A stretch of 64,000 bases of DNA from Streptomyces sp. NBC_01571 (GCF_026339875.1 NZ_JAPEPZ010000001.1:4836001-4900000); one strand, 5' to 3'. Shown: positions 42,937 to 52,238, numbered from the stretch's first letter. Numbers and translations: made by a program. The notes: generated from the letters alone by a model not told the origin.

Positions 42937-45900
42937 TCAGTCGAACCAGCGGTCCCGGCCCAGTTCCTCCGTGCGGGACGGGTCCTCCAGCAGGGCCGCG
43001 ACCTCGAAGCGGCGCGGCCACTGTCCGGCGGCCCAGGCGAGGCCGGCCGCCACGCCTTCCAGGGTGGACGCGTGCAGCACCCCGTCCCGGGTACGGCGCC
43101 AGTCCAGTCCGGTGCCGTCGACGACGAGTTCCTCGTGCTCGACGTACGAGGTGGGGGCCGAGGGGCCCAGCAGGATCCGTACGGACTCCGGTACGTCGTG
43201 TTCGGCGCCCTCGGAGGTCACCTCGCCGGTCACCGACTCGCTGAGGCGCCGCACCTGGAACAGTTCGGCGAGGTCGGCGGCGCGGGACGGGCGGACCGGG
43301 AGCAGGGGCATGCCGCCGGTGAAGGGCAGCAGGTCGGGCGAGTCGACGACCACGGCGTCGGCGGCGTCCACCACGGTCACCCGTCCGTCCAGTACCGCGC
43401 GCAGCTCGTCCGGCAGGGTCACCCGCTCGGGCTCCAGATCGGCCAGGGCGCCGTACAGGGCGTGCAGTTGGGCCCCGGAGACCTCGCGGTCGGGGTCGGC
43501 GAGCCGTTCGAGGAGCTCGGCGGCGCCCCCTGGCTCGTCCAGCAGGGCGGCGACGGACGTGCGGACGCCCAGCGCCCGCAGCACCTGCTCGTCGTCGAAG
43601 CCGGTCGCGTCGGCCTCGTCGTACAGCCCGCGCAGGAGCGGGTCGCCGCCCGCGGCGAGCAGCCCGGCCGGGTGACGCCCGTCCAGGACCGGGTGGCCGC
43701 GCAGCCACCAGGCGGAGTACGGCCGGACGATCTCGTGGGTGCCGTCCGGGAGCAGGATGCGCACCGGCTGGGTCAGCGCGTCGCGCAGCGGCGGCCGGGA
43801 CAGCAGCGCGAGCGCCTGCGGCCACCGCTCGTCGTCCACCAGGTCCAGGTCCCGTACGGCGACGATCTCGGTGGCGACGGGCGGTACGGGGGTGTCGGGC
43901 AGCCGGTCGAGAACGTCCTCGCACCACACGTCGACGGCGTCCAGCAGCCCCGCGTCGTCTGGTTCGGCGAAGTCGGTGTCGCGGGGCTCCAGTTCGTCCG
44001 GGTCGAGGACCACGTCGGTGGCGCGCACCAGGGTGAAGTTGGCGAGCACACCACAGGCGGCGAGCGGCTGCTCGCCCCACCGGTCGGCCAACTCGGAGTC
44101 GACGAAGGCGAGTTCGTCCTCGCGCATGACCTGGGCGAACGGGCTGCCGGGCAGCACCAGTTCGCCGGCGGGGGCGAGTTCGCCCTCCTCGTCCGGCAGC
44201 GCGAGGGCACCGAGCCAGGGCTCGTCGCCGGGTTCGAGCGCGGCGTCGCGGACCAGGGCGAGGACCAGCTCCGCCACCTCCTCGGCGTCCGGTGCCTGCT
44301 CGTCCCAGCCGATCCCCTCGTCGTCGAGCGAGGCGGCGACGGCGGCGCGCACCTGCGGGGTGGTGAGGACCGCGCGGGGAGTGGCCGAGAGGGCGCCCAG
44401 CTTCTCCAGCAGCGGGTGGGCGGCGTCCGGGTGGGCGACCTTGAGGCCGAGGCGGGCGAGGGTGTCCGGGGCGGCGGCCCGCATGTCCTCGGAGCCGGGC
44501 AGCAGGATCTGCCGGGGCCCCACCGCCGTCCGGCCGTCGGCGAGCGGCACGGGCAGGCCGGACAGCCGGTCCGGGTCGACCCCGGCCAGGCTCTCGTACA
44601 GCCGCCACCACCAGCCCGGGTCCTTCTCCAGCCCGGCCAGCCGGTCCACGGCCTCGGCGAGCGGGACACGGGCGACGCCCAGCGTCCGGAGCTCCACCCG
44701 GCGCTCCAGGCCGGCGGGCAGCAGACTGGGCAGCACCTCGGCGAGCACCCGGACGGTCTCGGCACCGGCGCCCTCGACGACCTCGGCGTCACGGGGGCGC
44801 AGGGCGGCCGGGTGCTCCGCGGCGCTGCTCTCGGGCCAGTCGGCGACGTTGTCCTCGCCGGCGTTCTCCGGCGGGGCGGCCGACGGCAGGAAGGCGGTCC
44901 GCGGCAGCCGGTCGAGGATCGCGCGGCGCAGCACGCCGTCCAGCTCGCCCTTGCCGAGCGGGCCCGGCACCAGGTCGATGATCCCGGAGTCCACCGGGCT
45001 CCAGGCGGCGAGCAGTTCGGCGTACGCGTCCGCCGCGCGCTCCACCAGGAAGTCGGTGAGCGGGCCCGGGGCGGCGTGCCGCCGGCTGGTGTCGAGCGGC
45101 AGGGAGGCGATGAGCAGGGCGGGCACGCCGAGCGGCTCGTCACTGGGGGTCGGCGCGTGCACGACGGGGCTGGTGCGGGGGCGGCCCGGGGTGCCGTCGG
45201 TGTCGACCGGGACGGCCCAGGTCACCGACCAGTGCGGACGCAGCCGCTCCTCGACCGGACGGTCGGCGAGGAGGGCCGGGTCCAGGGGGCCGTGGTGGGA
45301 GACGGTGCGCCAGCGGGTGGCGCCGTCCCGGGAGTCCTCCAGGGTGACGCCGTGCTCCTCCGACCTGCGGCGCAGCGTCCGTACGTCGCCTCCCGTGCCG
45401 CCGTCGCCGATCTCGACGACCACTTCCTCCAGGCCGGGCAGGGCGAGCAGGAGCGCGTCGTCGAGCCCTCGCAGCAGGCGCTCGGCGAGATCCTCGGCGG
45501 CGGTGTCCCGCAGCGGGAGGATGACGGCGGTGTCGTACGGGCCCGGGGCGGTGCCCTCGGCCGCGAACGGCAGCCGCAGCAGGGGCACATGGCCGTCGCG
45601 GCGGCGGATCTCGTCGCCCAGTCCCGGGCTGTGGCGGGCGGTGTCCGCCGCCAGTTCGCGGGCCTCCGCGAGGGACCAGCGGATACCGCCGTGCCGGCCG
45701 ACCACGGCGGGCTCGTCGGTGACCGCGACGACCGCGGCGAAGCCGACGCCGAAGCGGCCGACGGCGGTGTCGTGGGCGTCGCGCTTGGCGGAGGCGCGGA
45801 GGGTGGAGAGCGACTCGACGCCGGCCGCGTCGAGGGGGGCGCCGGTGTTGGCGGCGACCAGGACCCCGTCGCGGAGGGTGAGCCGGAGGCGGCCGGGGAC

Positions 45901-46110
45901 GTGGGCCCGGGCCGCCGCGTCGGCGGCGTTCTGGGCGAGCTCGACGAGGAGGCGGTCACGGTATCCGCCGAGGACGAGGTCCTCCTCGGCGTTGGCGTCC
46001 TCGCGGAACCGGGCCGGGCTGGTGGCCCAGGCGTCCAGCACGCCGCGGCGCAGACGGGCCGTACCGAACGGGTCCGCGCCCTCGGGTGCCGGTTGCACGA
46101 ACTTGCTCAC
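42937..46110 (-). CDS. Large GHKL-ATPase protein with sacsin-like N-terminal domain
   Basis: The 1057-residue protein has an N-terminal Hsp90/sacsin-like ATPase domain (about 40-200): N-box VELAQNAADAAARA, NTGAPLDAAGVESLSTLRAS, and glycine-rich GRFGVGFAAVVAVTDEP. The remaining 800 residues are acidic, Leu/Asp/Glu/Pro-rich, and show no recognised domain. Actinobacterial homologues are annotated as sacsin N-terminal ATPase-like proteins of unknown role; chaperone-like work is a guess. It is monocistronic, flanked by the secreted protein gene and by a repeat-rich region. Confidence 0.82.
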   Translation of the reverse strand: MSKFVQPAPEGADPFGTARLRRGVLDAWATSPARFREDANAEEDLVLGGYRDRLLVELAQNAADAAARAHVPGRLRLTLRDGVLVAANTGAPLDAAGVESLSTLRASAKRDAHDTAVGRFGVGFAAVVAVTDEPAVVGRHGGIRWSLAEARELAADTARHSPGLGDEIRRRDGHVPLLRLPFAAEGTAPGPYDTAVILPLRDTAAEDLAERLLRGLDDALLLALPGLEEVVVEIGDGGTGGDVRTLRRRSEEHGVTLEDSRDGATRWRTVSHHGPLDPALLADRPVEERLRPHWSVTWAVPVDTDGTPGRPRTSPVVHAPTPSDEPLGVPALLIASLPLDTSRRHAAPGPLTDFLVERAADAYAELLAAWSPVDSGIIDLVPGPLGKGELDGVLRRAILDRLPRTAFLPSAAPPENAGEDNVADWPESSAAEHPAALRPRDAEVVEGAGAETVRVLAEVLPSLLPAGLERRVELRTLGVARVPLAEAVDRLAGLEKDPGWWWRLYESLAGVDPDRLSGLPVPLADGRTAVGPRQILLPGSEDMRAAAPDTLARLGLKVAHPDAAHPLLEKLGALSATPRAVLTTPQVRAAVAASLDDEGIGWDEQAPDAEEVAELVLALVRDAALEPGDEPWLGALALPDEEGELAPAGELVLPGSPFAQVMREDELAFVDSELADRWGEQPLAACGVLANFTLVRATDVVLDPDELEPRDTDFAEPDDAGLLDAVDVWCEDVLDRLPDTPVPPVATEIVAVRDLDLVDDERWPQALALLSRPPLRDALTQPVRILLPDGTHEIVRPYSAWWLRGHPVLDGRHPAGLLAAGGDPLLRGLYDEADATGFDDEQVLRALGVRTSVAALLDEPGGAAELLERLADPDREVSGAQLHALYGALADLEPERVTLPDELRAVLDGRVTVVDAADAVVVDSPDLLPFTGGMPLLPVRPSRAADLAELFQVRRLSESVTGEVTSEGAEHDVPESVRILLGPSAPTSYVEHEELVVDGTGLDWRRTRDGVLHASTLEGVAAGLAWAAGQWPRRFEVAALLEDPSRTEELGRDRWFD

Positions 46111-46253
46111 GGTTCACTCTCCCTCTCGCTTCGCGCGACCGCGAGCGCTGGGCTCGGTCGCGGCACGAAGGTACCGTGCGGGGCGGTGGGGGTCGGTCGC
46201 GCAGTTCCCCGCGTTGCCCTGCGGGGTGCGGCCGGGGTCCGGTGGTGGGCTGT

Positions 46254-46516
46254 GCCATGTGGGCTGGCTGCGGGCCGGTGGGGGCTGGGCGCGCAGTTCC
46301 CCGCGCCCCTTCAGGGCGGCACCCGGAGGCACGTCACAGGGGTGCCCGGGAACCAGTGGCAGGCCACGCCATGTGGGCTGGCTGCGGGCCGGTGGGGGCT
46401 GAGCGCGCAGTTCCCCGCGCCCCTTCAGAGCGGCTCCTTCAGGGCGGCACCTTCAGAAAGTCACCTTGAGAAGGTCACCTTCAGGGGGTCGCCTTCAGGG
46501 GTCGCCTTCAGGGGGT
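46254..46516. repeat. 67-bp direct repeat pair plus short tandem repeats
   Basis: The region 46111-46626 has no gene. Two 67-bp direct copies at 46254-46320 and 46368-46434 differ at two positions and each end in cgcgcagttccccgcgcccc; a partial copy lies near 46180-46213. From 46436 to 46516, short units related to ggtcaccttcaggg repeat five to six times. Similar gcgcagttccccgcg elements are common in Streptomyces intergenic DNA. Confidence 0.8.
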
Positions 46517-46543
46517 TCTTCGAAGGGGCGGTCCGTGGTGTCA

Positions 46544-46619
46544 GCCCGTCCGGCGTTTGAGGACGAGGCCGTTCAGGCCGGAGCGGGGGGCCGGGGGCGG
46601 CAGCCCCCGGTGACGGGAC
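46544..46619. repeat. Dispersed Streptomyces repeat at the DUF3027 3' end
   Basis: This is a direct-orientation copy of the element also found near 17638, 54417 and 54591. It starts gcccgtccggcgtttgagga, passes gaggccgttcaggc and ends in the stem gggggcggcagcccccg. It lies seven nt before the stop codon of the converging-side gene DUF3027 and may act as its terminator. Confidence 0.75.
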
Positions 46620-46626
46620 ACCGGGG

Positions 46627-47553
46627 TTACGAGTGGCCCAGTTCGGACGACGGCTCGTCCGGGGTGATCGAGACCGAACCGGAATCCGGCGAGGGCCGGA
46701 GCGGGAAGGGATCGACCCGGGTCTCGTCGATGACCGGCGGCGCCGGCCGCGGCGGCGCCGGCATGACCGCGGCCTCGGAGTGCCCCCCGCACCCGTACGA
46801 GAGCGCCACGACCCGCCCGTCCGCCGGCGAGAACTCATTCGCACAGACACCGAACGCCTGTCCGAGTGAGCCCCCGATCGGATTCAGGAAGCCGCAGCTG
46901 ACGCACGACGCGGGCGCCGCCTGCGCCATCGCCGTCTTGGGCCCGTACGACTCCTCCCACCGGTCGGCCGCGACATGCAGCCCGTACCGGGAGAGCACCC
47001 GCGCCCGGCGCAGTCCGAGCTCCTCCGCCACCGCCGCGATCGAACCGCGGCGCGGCGCGAACGGAAGGTGCGCGGGAACGCCCTCCGTCACCTCCGCGTC
47101 CTCCGCCTCCACCAGCTCGGCCATGTCCTCCGAGACGGCGGAGTTCGGCGCGGGCTCGTCCTCACCGGAGAAACCGGGTTCGAGCCGCAGATCCTCGGCG
47201 TCCGTGGGCAGCAGGTCCCCGGGGCCCATGTCACCGGGCCGCAGCCGCTCGCTCCACGGCACCCACTCGGGCGCGAGAAGGGCGTCGGAGCCGGGCAGCA
47301 GCACCGTCTCGTCCAGGGTGACGATCTTCGCCCGGGAGGCACGGGCGACCGTCACGGCCCAGCGCCAGCCCCGGTAGCCGAACTCCTTGCACTCGAAGTA
47401 GTGCGTGACGACACGGTCCCCCTCGGAGACCACCCCCAGGTGTTCACCGACGACGCCGGGGGCGGCTGCCTCCTCGGCGGCGGTGCGCGCGAGGTCGACG
47501 GCCTCGGCGCACAGACGGTCGGGGGTGCGGCTTCGCGTGGTCGCTGCGCTCAC
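46627..47553 (-). CDS. DUF3027 protein
   Basis: The 308-residue protein matches actinobacterial DUF3027: DRLCAEAVDLARTAAEEAAA at the N-terminus, then VVTHYFECKEFGYRGWRWAV and IVTLDETVLLPG. A cysteine-bearing part (CVSCGFLNPIGGSLGQAFGV, later CANEFS and YGCGGHSE) could bind a metal. Function unknown. GTG 47553 is preferred, with GGAGAG about eleven bases upstream; the open frame extends 55 codons further but is Arg/Pro-rich and unconvincing. It is divergent from the MFS gene. Confidence 0.85.
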   Translation of the reverse strand: MSAATTRSRTPDRLCAEAVDLARTAAEEAAAPGVVGEHLGVVSEGDRVVTHYFECKEFGYRGWRWAVTVARASRAKIVTLDETVLLPGSDALLAPEWVPWSERLRPGDMGPGDLLPTDAEDLRLEPGFSGEDEPAPNSAVSEDMAELVEAEDAEVTEGVPAHLPFAPRRGSIAAVAEELGLRRARVLSRYGLHVAADRWEESYGPKTAMAQAAPASCVSCGFLNPIGGSLGQAFGVCANEFSPADGRVVALSYGCGGHSEAAVMPAPPRPAPPVIDETRVDPFPLRPSPDSGSVSITPDEPSSELGHS

Positions 47554-48008
47554 AGGTATCGCTTCTCTCCTACGCCGTCTCACGGGTGCGCCCTTCCTCG
47601 GCGGCGGTGCGGACGGAGCGGACCGGTGGGCCGCGTCGACGTCCGCGCCCGATCGCGCTCGGGCGCACCTACGCCATCCATTCTGCGGGATGGCCGAGAG
47701 GCGCGCGGCCGAGAACAACCGCCGCAGGCGCGTTACGCACGCTACCTTCTCCTGAGCCCTGGGCCCACACCGGCGGGGCGCTTCCGCACTCCGCGCCGGT
47801 GTTCTTCGCCGTCGCGAGGCGGCGTTTTCCCACTGTCCGCCCCTTCTCTGCCGGACCGGAAGGCGCTCCGCCGCGCCGCTCCCGGTCGGCCGGAAAGCGC
47901 GCCCGGCCCCTCCACGGGCGGCCCGGCACGGGCCCGCACCGGCCCCACTCGGCCTCTATACGCGCGGTAACCGCACTACCCACGCCATTCTCGGGGCACT
48001 ATTGCGGA
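47554..48008. other. Divergent intergenic region between DUF3027 and the MFS gene
   Basis: This 455-bp region holds the divergent promoters. CACTAT at 47997-48002 lies six nt before the MFS GTG. The MFS frame remains open through all of it, but the codons are Arg/Pro-rich with no homology I recognise. I see no small gene or repeat. Confidence 0.55.
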
Positions 48009-49433
48009 GTGGCAGCCGCGAGGTCGTCCCCAGGAGCAGCCGGAATCGGCAGCACCAAGGGGAACATTCGAAGGGGCGGATCGGGCCGGATGAGCGGGTC
48101 CGTCCGCGCGGTCGGCCGTGCCCTGCACTTCCCGTTCACCGGCACGGCCCGCGGAATCCGCAAGGCGACGCACGCGCACGGGGCGGGCGAGTCGGGCCTC
48201 GGCAAACTGATCGAGCTGCACGCGGTCAACGGCGCCGGCGACGTCATGATCACCATCGCCCTCGCCTCCACCGTCTTCTTCTCCGTGCCCACCGACGAGG
48301 CCCGCGGCCGCGTCGCCCTCTACCTCGCCATCACCATGGCGCCCTTCACCCTCCTCGCCCCGGTGATCGGCCCGCTCCTGGACCGCCTGCCGCACGGCCG
48401 CCGGGCCGCGATGGCCGGCGCGATGCTCGCCCGGGCGATGCTCGCGCTGCTGCTGTCGGGCGCGGTCGTGAGCGGCAGCCTGGAGCTGTATCCCGCCGCG
48501 CTGGGGGTGCTCGTCGCGTCCAAGGCGTACGGGGTGGTGCGCAGCGCCGTCGTACCCCGGCTGCTCCCGCCCGGGTTCTCCCTGGTGAAGGCCAACTCAC
48601 GGGTCACCCTCGGCGGACTCCTCGCCACCGGCGTCGCCGCGCCCGTCGGAGCGGGACTGCAGGCCCTCGGTCCGCGCTACCCGCTCTACGGCGCCTTCGC
48701 GATCTTCGTCGCGGGGACGTTCCTGTCGTTCACGCTGCCGCCGAAGGTCGACTCGGCCAAGGGCGAGGACAGGGCGCTGCTGGCCGCCGACGAGGACCAT
48801 GTGCGCCGGCCGCAGCGGGAGAGGACACCACGACCAGGACTGCGCACCGTCGGTACGGCGGTCACCCACGCCCTCGCCGCCAACGCCGCCCTGCGCTGCC
48901 TCTCCGGCTTCCTGATCTTCTTCCTCGCCTTCCTGCTGCGCGAGCATCCGCTCTCCGGCCAGAGCGCGGCCGTCTCGCTCGGGATCGTGGGCGTGTCGGC
49001 CGGCGCTGGCAACGCGCTCGGCACCGCGGTCGGGGCCTGGCTGAAATCCCGCGCCCCCGAGATCATCGTCGTGACCGTCGTGGCGTGCGTGCTGGGCGCC
49101 GCGATCACCGCCGCCCTCTTCTTCGGGGCCGTCCTGGTGGCCTGCCTCACGGCGGTCGCCGGGTTCTCGCAGGCACTCGCCAAGCTGTCCCTGGACGCGC
49201 TGATCCAGCGGGACGTGCCGGAGCTCGTACGGACCTCCGCCTTCGCGCGCTCCGAGACGCTGCTGCAGGTGGCCTGGGTGTTCGGCGGCGCGATCGGCAT
49301 CGTGCTGCCCCTCAACGGCACGCTGGGCCTCTCCGTGGCGGCCGCGATCGTCGCCGTCGGGTGGCTCACCACCGTCCGGGGGCTGATCGGCGCGGCCCGG
49401 CACGGGGGCACGGCGCGGCCACGCGTGGCATGA
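48009..49433 (+). CDS. MFS transporter
   Basis: The protein has about 474 residues, with 12 predicted membrane helices after a 60-residue cytoplasmic head. Core segments include ELHAVNGAGDVMITIALAST, LLAPVIGPLLDRLPHGRRAA and LGTAVGAWLKSRAPEIIVV. Substrate unknown. GTG 48009 is chosen because CACTAT ends six bases upstream, fitting the leaderless pattern; ATG 48090 (MSGSVRAVGRALHFPFTG) is an alternative with a weak ribosome site. DUF2771 and the menaquinone genes follow on the same strand. Confidence 0.82.
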   Translation: MAAARSSPGAAGIGSTKGNIRRGGSGRMSGSVRAVGRALHFPFTGTARGIRKATHAHGAGESGLGKLIELHAVNGAGDVMITIALASTVFFSVPTDEARGRVALYLAITMAPFTLLAPVIGPLLDRLPHGRRAAMAGAMLARAMLALLLSGAVVSGSLELYPAALGVLVASKAYGVVRSAVVPRLLPPGFSLVKANSRVTLGGLLATGVAAPVGAGLQALGPRYPLYGAFAIFVAGTFLSFTLPPKVDSAKGEDRALLAADEDHVRRPQRERTPRPGLRTVGTAVTHALAANAALRCLSGFLIFFLAFLLREHPLSGQSAAVSLGIVGVSAGAGNALGTAVGAWLKSRAPEIIVVTVVACVLGAAITAALFFGAVLVACLTAVAGFSQALAKLSLDALIQRDVPELVRTSAFARSETLLQVAWVFGGAIGIVLPLNGTLGLSVAAAIVAVGWLTTVRGLIGAARHGGTARPRVA

Positions 49434-49492
49434 CTGCGGCACGCCGTACCCCACGTGGGGAGAGCGGTGCACGTGCCCGATAGCCTTCGGCC

Positions 49493-49978
49493 ATGACCTC
49501 CCTGCCCCGCGGCAGAGCCGCCAATGGACATCACCGTCGCGCCGTTGCCGCTCTCGGCGCCGTTTCCGCCGGACTTCTCGTCCTGTCCGCCTGTGACAAG
49601 CCGACGCCGCTGGCCACGATCACGGTCGGCAAGAGCTCGGTGAGTTCCGAGACCGACTGCTACAACGACGGCAAGGCGGTGAGCAGCGCGGACCTGGCCA
49701 AGTGCCTCAAGGCCAAGGACATCAAGTCCATCAAGGTCGACCCCGATGACACCGTGCGGTTCGGCGTGGACCCGAAGATCGCGGACAACGGCTGGACGAT
49801 CCTGATGAACGGTCAGCCGCTGACCGAATCCAGCAAGAAGACGTACCGGACGATCCCGGGAAGCGTGTTCTTCAACGCCCAGTACGGGGCCAGCGGCAAC
49901 TCCACGCTCGTCTCCATCAAGGAGGGCGACAAGACGGTGACCGGACTGTGGTCGTTCAAGCTCAAGAAGGACGCCTGA
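49493..49978 (+). CDS. DUF2771 lipoprotein
   Basis: The 161-residue protein has a lipoprotein signal with the lipobox LSAC (Cys34), then a compact extracytoplasmic domain (ATITVGKSSVSSETDCYNDG, NGWTILMNGQPLTE, VFFNAQYGASGNSTLVSIKE). This is the DUF2771 family of actinobacteria, function unknown. TAGCCT at 49481-49486 lies six bases before the ATG with no ribosome site, suggesting a leaderless message. Its 3' end overlaps or abuts mqnB. Confidence 0.85.
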   Translation: MTSLPRGRAANGHHRRAVAALGAVSAGLLVLSACDKPTPLATITVGKSSVSSETDCYNDGKAVSSADLAKCLKAKDIKSIKVDPDDTVRFGVDPKIADNGWTILMNGQPLTESSKKTYRTIPGSVFFNAQYGASGNSTLVSIKEGDKTVTGLWSFKLKKDA

Positions 49979-50745
49979 TCGCGGCCGCTGGGCCGAAGGT
50001 GCTGGTGGCCACCGCGGTTCCGGTCGAACGGGACGCGGTGGCCGGGGCGTTCGCGGGCCCGCACCATGAGGTGCGGCTCCCCGGGGTGACCCTCCACCGG
50101 CTGTCGCCCGCCCCCGCCGTCACGCCGCCCGGCGCCGCCCAGGCCGCCGGGCCGACCCTCGATCTGCTGGCCGCCGGTGTCGGCCCCGCCCTCGCCGCCG
50201 CCTCCGCCGCCGCCGCGCTCACCGCGGGCGCCCTCGAAGGCGCCCCCTACGACCTGGTCGTCTCCGCCGGGATCGGCGGCGGTTTCCAGCCGGACGCACC
50301 CGTCGGGTCCCTCGTCGTCGCCGACGAGATCACCGCAGCGGATCTCGGCGCCGAGACCCCGGACGGGTTCCTCCCGGTGACGGAACTCGGCTTCGGCACC
50401 GTCACTCACCGTCCGCCGGAAGCACTCGTACGAGAGCTCGTGGCGGTCACCGGCGCACGCGCCGGGACCGTACTGACCGTGTCCACCGTGACCGGCACCG
50501 CCGAGCGCACCGACGCACTGCGCGCCCGGCACCCCCGCGCCCTCGCCGAGGCCATGGAGGGCTTCGGCGTGGCCGAGGCCGCCGCCGCCCACGGCGTGCC
50601 CGTACTGGAGCTGCGCGCGGTGTCGAACGCCGTCGGCCCGCGCGACCGCGCCGCCTGGCGCATCGGCGAGGCTCTCACGGCCCTCACCGAGGGTTTCGGG
50701 AAGCTCGCGCCCGTCCTGGAGAGTTGGAACCCACATGAGCCCTGA
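49948..50745 (+). CDS. mqnB: Futalosine hydrolase
   Basis: The protein (up to 265 residues) has the nucleoside phosphorylase-like fold of MqnB: VLVATAVPVERDAVAGAF, LAAGVGPALAAASAAAALTA, VVSAGIGGGFQPDAPVGSLV, EAMEGFGVAEAAAAHGVPVL and LRAVSNAVGPRDRAAW. It removes hypoxanthine from futalosine to give dehypoxanthinyl futalosine in the alternative menaquinone pathway. The start is uncertain. GTG 49948 has no ribosome site; a CTG at 49975 overlaps the DUF2771 stop as CTGA and has AAGGA five bases upstream, so it may be the real start. mqnD overlaps its end by 11 bp. Confidence 0.9.
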   Translation: MVVQAQEGRLIAAAGPKVLVATAVPVERDAVAGAFAGPHHEVRLPGVTLHRLSPAPAVTPPGAAQAAGPTLDLLAAGVGPALAAASAAAALTAGALEGAPYDLVVSAGIGGGFQPDAPVGSLVVADEITAADLGAETPDGFLPVTELGFGTVTHRPPEALVRELVAVTGARAGTVLTVSTVTGTAERTDALRARHPRALAEAMEGFGVAEAAAAHGVPVLELRAVSNAVGPRDRAAWRIGEALTALTEGFGKLAPVLESWNPHEP

Positions 50746-51634
50746 GAAGCTGCCCGAGCCCCTGCGGATCGCGTACTCGCCCTGCCCGAACGACACCTTC
50801 GTCTTCGACGCCTGGGCCCACGGCCGCGTCCCCGGCGCGCCCCCCCTCGATGTGACCTTCGCGGACATCGACATCACCAACGGCATGGCCGAGCGCGGTA
50901 AGTTCGACGTACTGAAGGTGTCGTACGCCGTGCTGCCGTACGTCCTCGACGAGTACGCGCTGCTGCCCTGCGGCGGCGCGCTCGGCCGGGGCTGCGGCCC
51001 GCTGGTGCTGACCCGGGAGGCGGCGGGCGGGGACACCGCCCGACCCGGCGGGAGCCGAGGGGCCGGGGGACTCACGGGCGCTACGGTCGCCGTGCCGAGC
51101 GAGAGGTCGACGGCGTACCTGCTCTTCCGTCTGTGGGCGGCGGACCAGGTGCCGGGCGGCGTGGGCGAGATCGTCGTGATGCCGTTCCACGAGATCATGC
51201 CCGCCGTACGGGACGGGAAGGTCGACGCCGGACTCGTCATCCACGAAGCCCGTTTCACGTACCAGAACTACGGCCTGCACAAGCTCGCCGACATGGGGGA
51301 GCACTGGGAGCTGACGACCGGGCTGCCCATCCCCCTCGGCGCGATCATCGCCAAACGCTCGCTGGGACAGGAACGCCTGACCGAACTCGCCGCCGCGACC
51401 CGCGCCTCGGTCCGCGCCGCCTGGGACGATCCCGAGGCCTCCCGCCCGTACGTCCTCGCGCACGCCCAGGAGATGGACCCCGCCGTCGCCGACCAGCACA
51501 TCGGCCTGTACGTCAACGAGTTCACCGCCGACCTCGGCGAGGACGGCTACGCGGCGATCCGCGGCCTGCTCACGCGCGCCGCGGCCGAGGGACTGGTGCC
51601 GCCCCTCGGCCCGGACGCGCTGAGGTTCCCGTAG
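50735..51634 (+). CDS. mqnD: 1,4-dihydroxy-6-naphthoate synthase
   Basis: The 299-residue periplasmic-binding-protein-like enzyme begins LRIAYSPCPNDTFVFDAWAH and has DIDITNGMAERGKFDVLKVS, VAVPSERSTAYLLFRLW and GLVIHEARFTYQNYGLHKLA with the conserved His/Glu. It converts cyclic dehypoxanthinyl futalosine to 1,4-dihydroxy-6-naphthoate, completing the ring steps of the futalosine pathway. Coupling to mqnB by overlap makes co-translation likely. A Gly/Arg/Thr-rich insert (TREAAGGDTARPGGSRGAGG) interrupts it at about 90-110. Confidence 0.92.
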   Translation: MSPEKLPEPLRIAYSPCPNDTFVFDAWAHGRVPGAPPLDVTFADIDITNGMAERGKFDVLKVSYAVLPYVLDEYALLPCGGALGRGCGPLVLTREAAGGDTARPGGSRGAGGLTGATVAVPSERSTAYLLFRLWAADQVPGGVGEIVVMPFHEIMPAVRDGKVDAGLVIHEARFTYQNYGLHKLADMGEHWELTTGLPIPLGAIIAKRSLGQERLTELAAATRASVRAAWDDPEASRPYVLAHAQEMDPAVADQHIGLYVNEFTADLGEDGYAAIRGLLTRAAAEGLVPPLGPDALRFP

Positions 51635-51672
51635 CCCGGCGTTGCCGTGACCAGGGGTTCCCGTGACCGGGG

Positions 51673-52056
51673 CTACACGTCGAGTTGGTCGGCGACCGCC
51701 CGCAGCAGGCCCGCGATCTTCTTCCCGGAGGTCTTCTCCGGGTAACGGCCCTTCTCCAGCATCGGTGTGATGTTCTCGAGGAGGGTCGTCAGGTCCTGCA
51801 CGATCGAGGCCAGTTCGTCCGGTTTGCGGCGCTGGGCGGCCGCGACGGAGGGGGTCGGGTCCAGGATGGTCACCGAGAGCGCCTGGTCGCCGCGCTGACC
51901 GGCGACGACGCCGAACTCCACACGCTGGCCCGGCTTGAGAGCATCGACTCCGGCGGGCAGGACCGAGGAATGGACGAAGACGTCGCCGCCGTCGTCGCGG
52001 GAGAGAAAGCCGAAGCCCTTCTCGCTGTTGAACCACTTGACCTGGCCGGTAGGCAC
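51673..52056 (-). CDS. Cold-shock-domain protein with C-terminal extension
   Basis: The 127-residue protein starts with a full cold-shock domain: GQVKWFNSEKGFGFLSRDDG (RNP1 KGFGFLS) and DVFVHSSVLP (RNP2). It continues with about 60 extra residues (DELASIVQDLTTLLENITPM and KKIAGLLRAVADQLDV), mostly helical. This long form is typical of one actinobacterial Csp subgroup. It should bind single-stranded RNA or DNA. GTG 52056 has GAGGA about seven bases upstream; the frame extends 18 codons further without support. Confidence 0.9.
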   Translation of the reverse strand: MPTGQVKWFNSEKGFGFLSRDDGGDVFVHSSVLPAGVDALKPGQRVEFGVVAGQRGDQALSVTILDPTPSVAAAQRRKPDELASIVQDLTTLLENITPMLEKGRYPEKTSGKKIAGLLRAVADQLDV

Positions 52057-52118
52057 GTCTGTCCTCGTCCTCGTACTCGTCGGGAAACGCTCTGAAAACT
52101 GCTCGGGCACTTACGTCG

Positions 52119-52138
52119 GAAGTTGCTCCGGCAACTTC
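52119..52138. promoter_or_regulatory. Inverted repeat gaagttgc-tccg-gcaacttc
   Basis: Perfect 8-bp arms around a 4-nt loop, 63 bp upstream of the cold-shock gene start and 137 bp before the divergent membrane-protein gene. It could be a leader hairpin of the csp message or an operator. Confidence 0.45.
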
Positions 52139-52238
52139 GGGCAACCACTGGGAAACTGCTCTGGACAGCACTGCAGCGGGCCGTCCGACCCGCCGGTACC
52201 AAGGCTAATGGTCCGGGGGCCACTGACAAGACGTCGCC

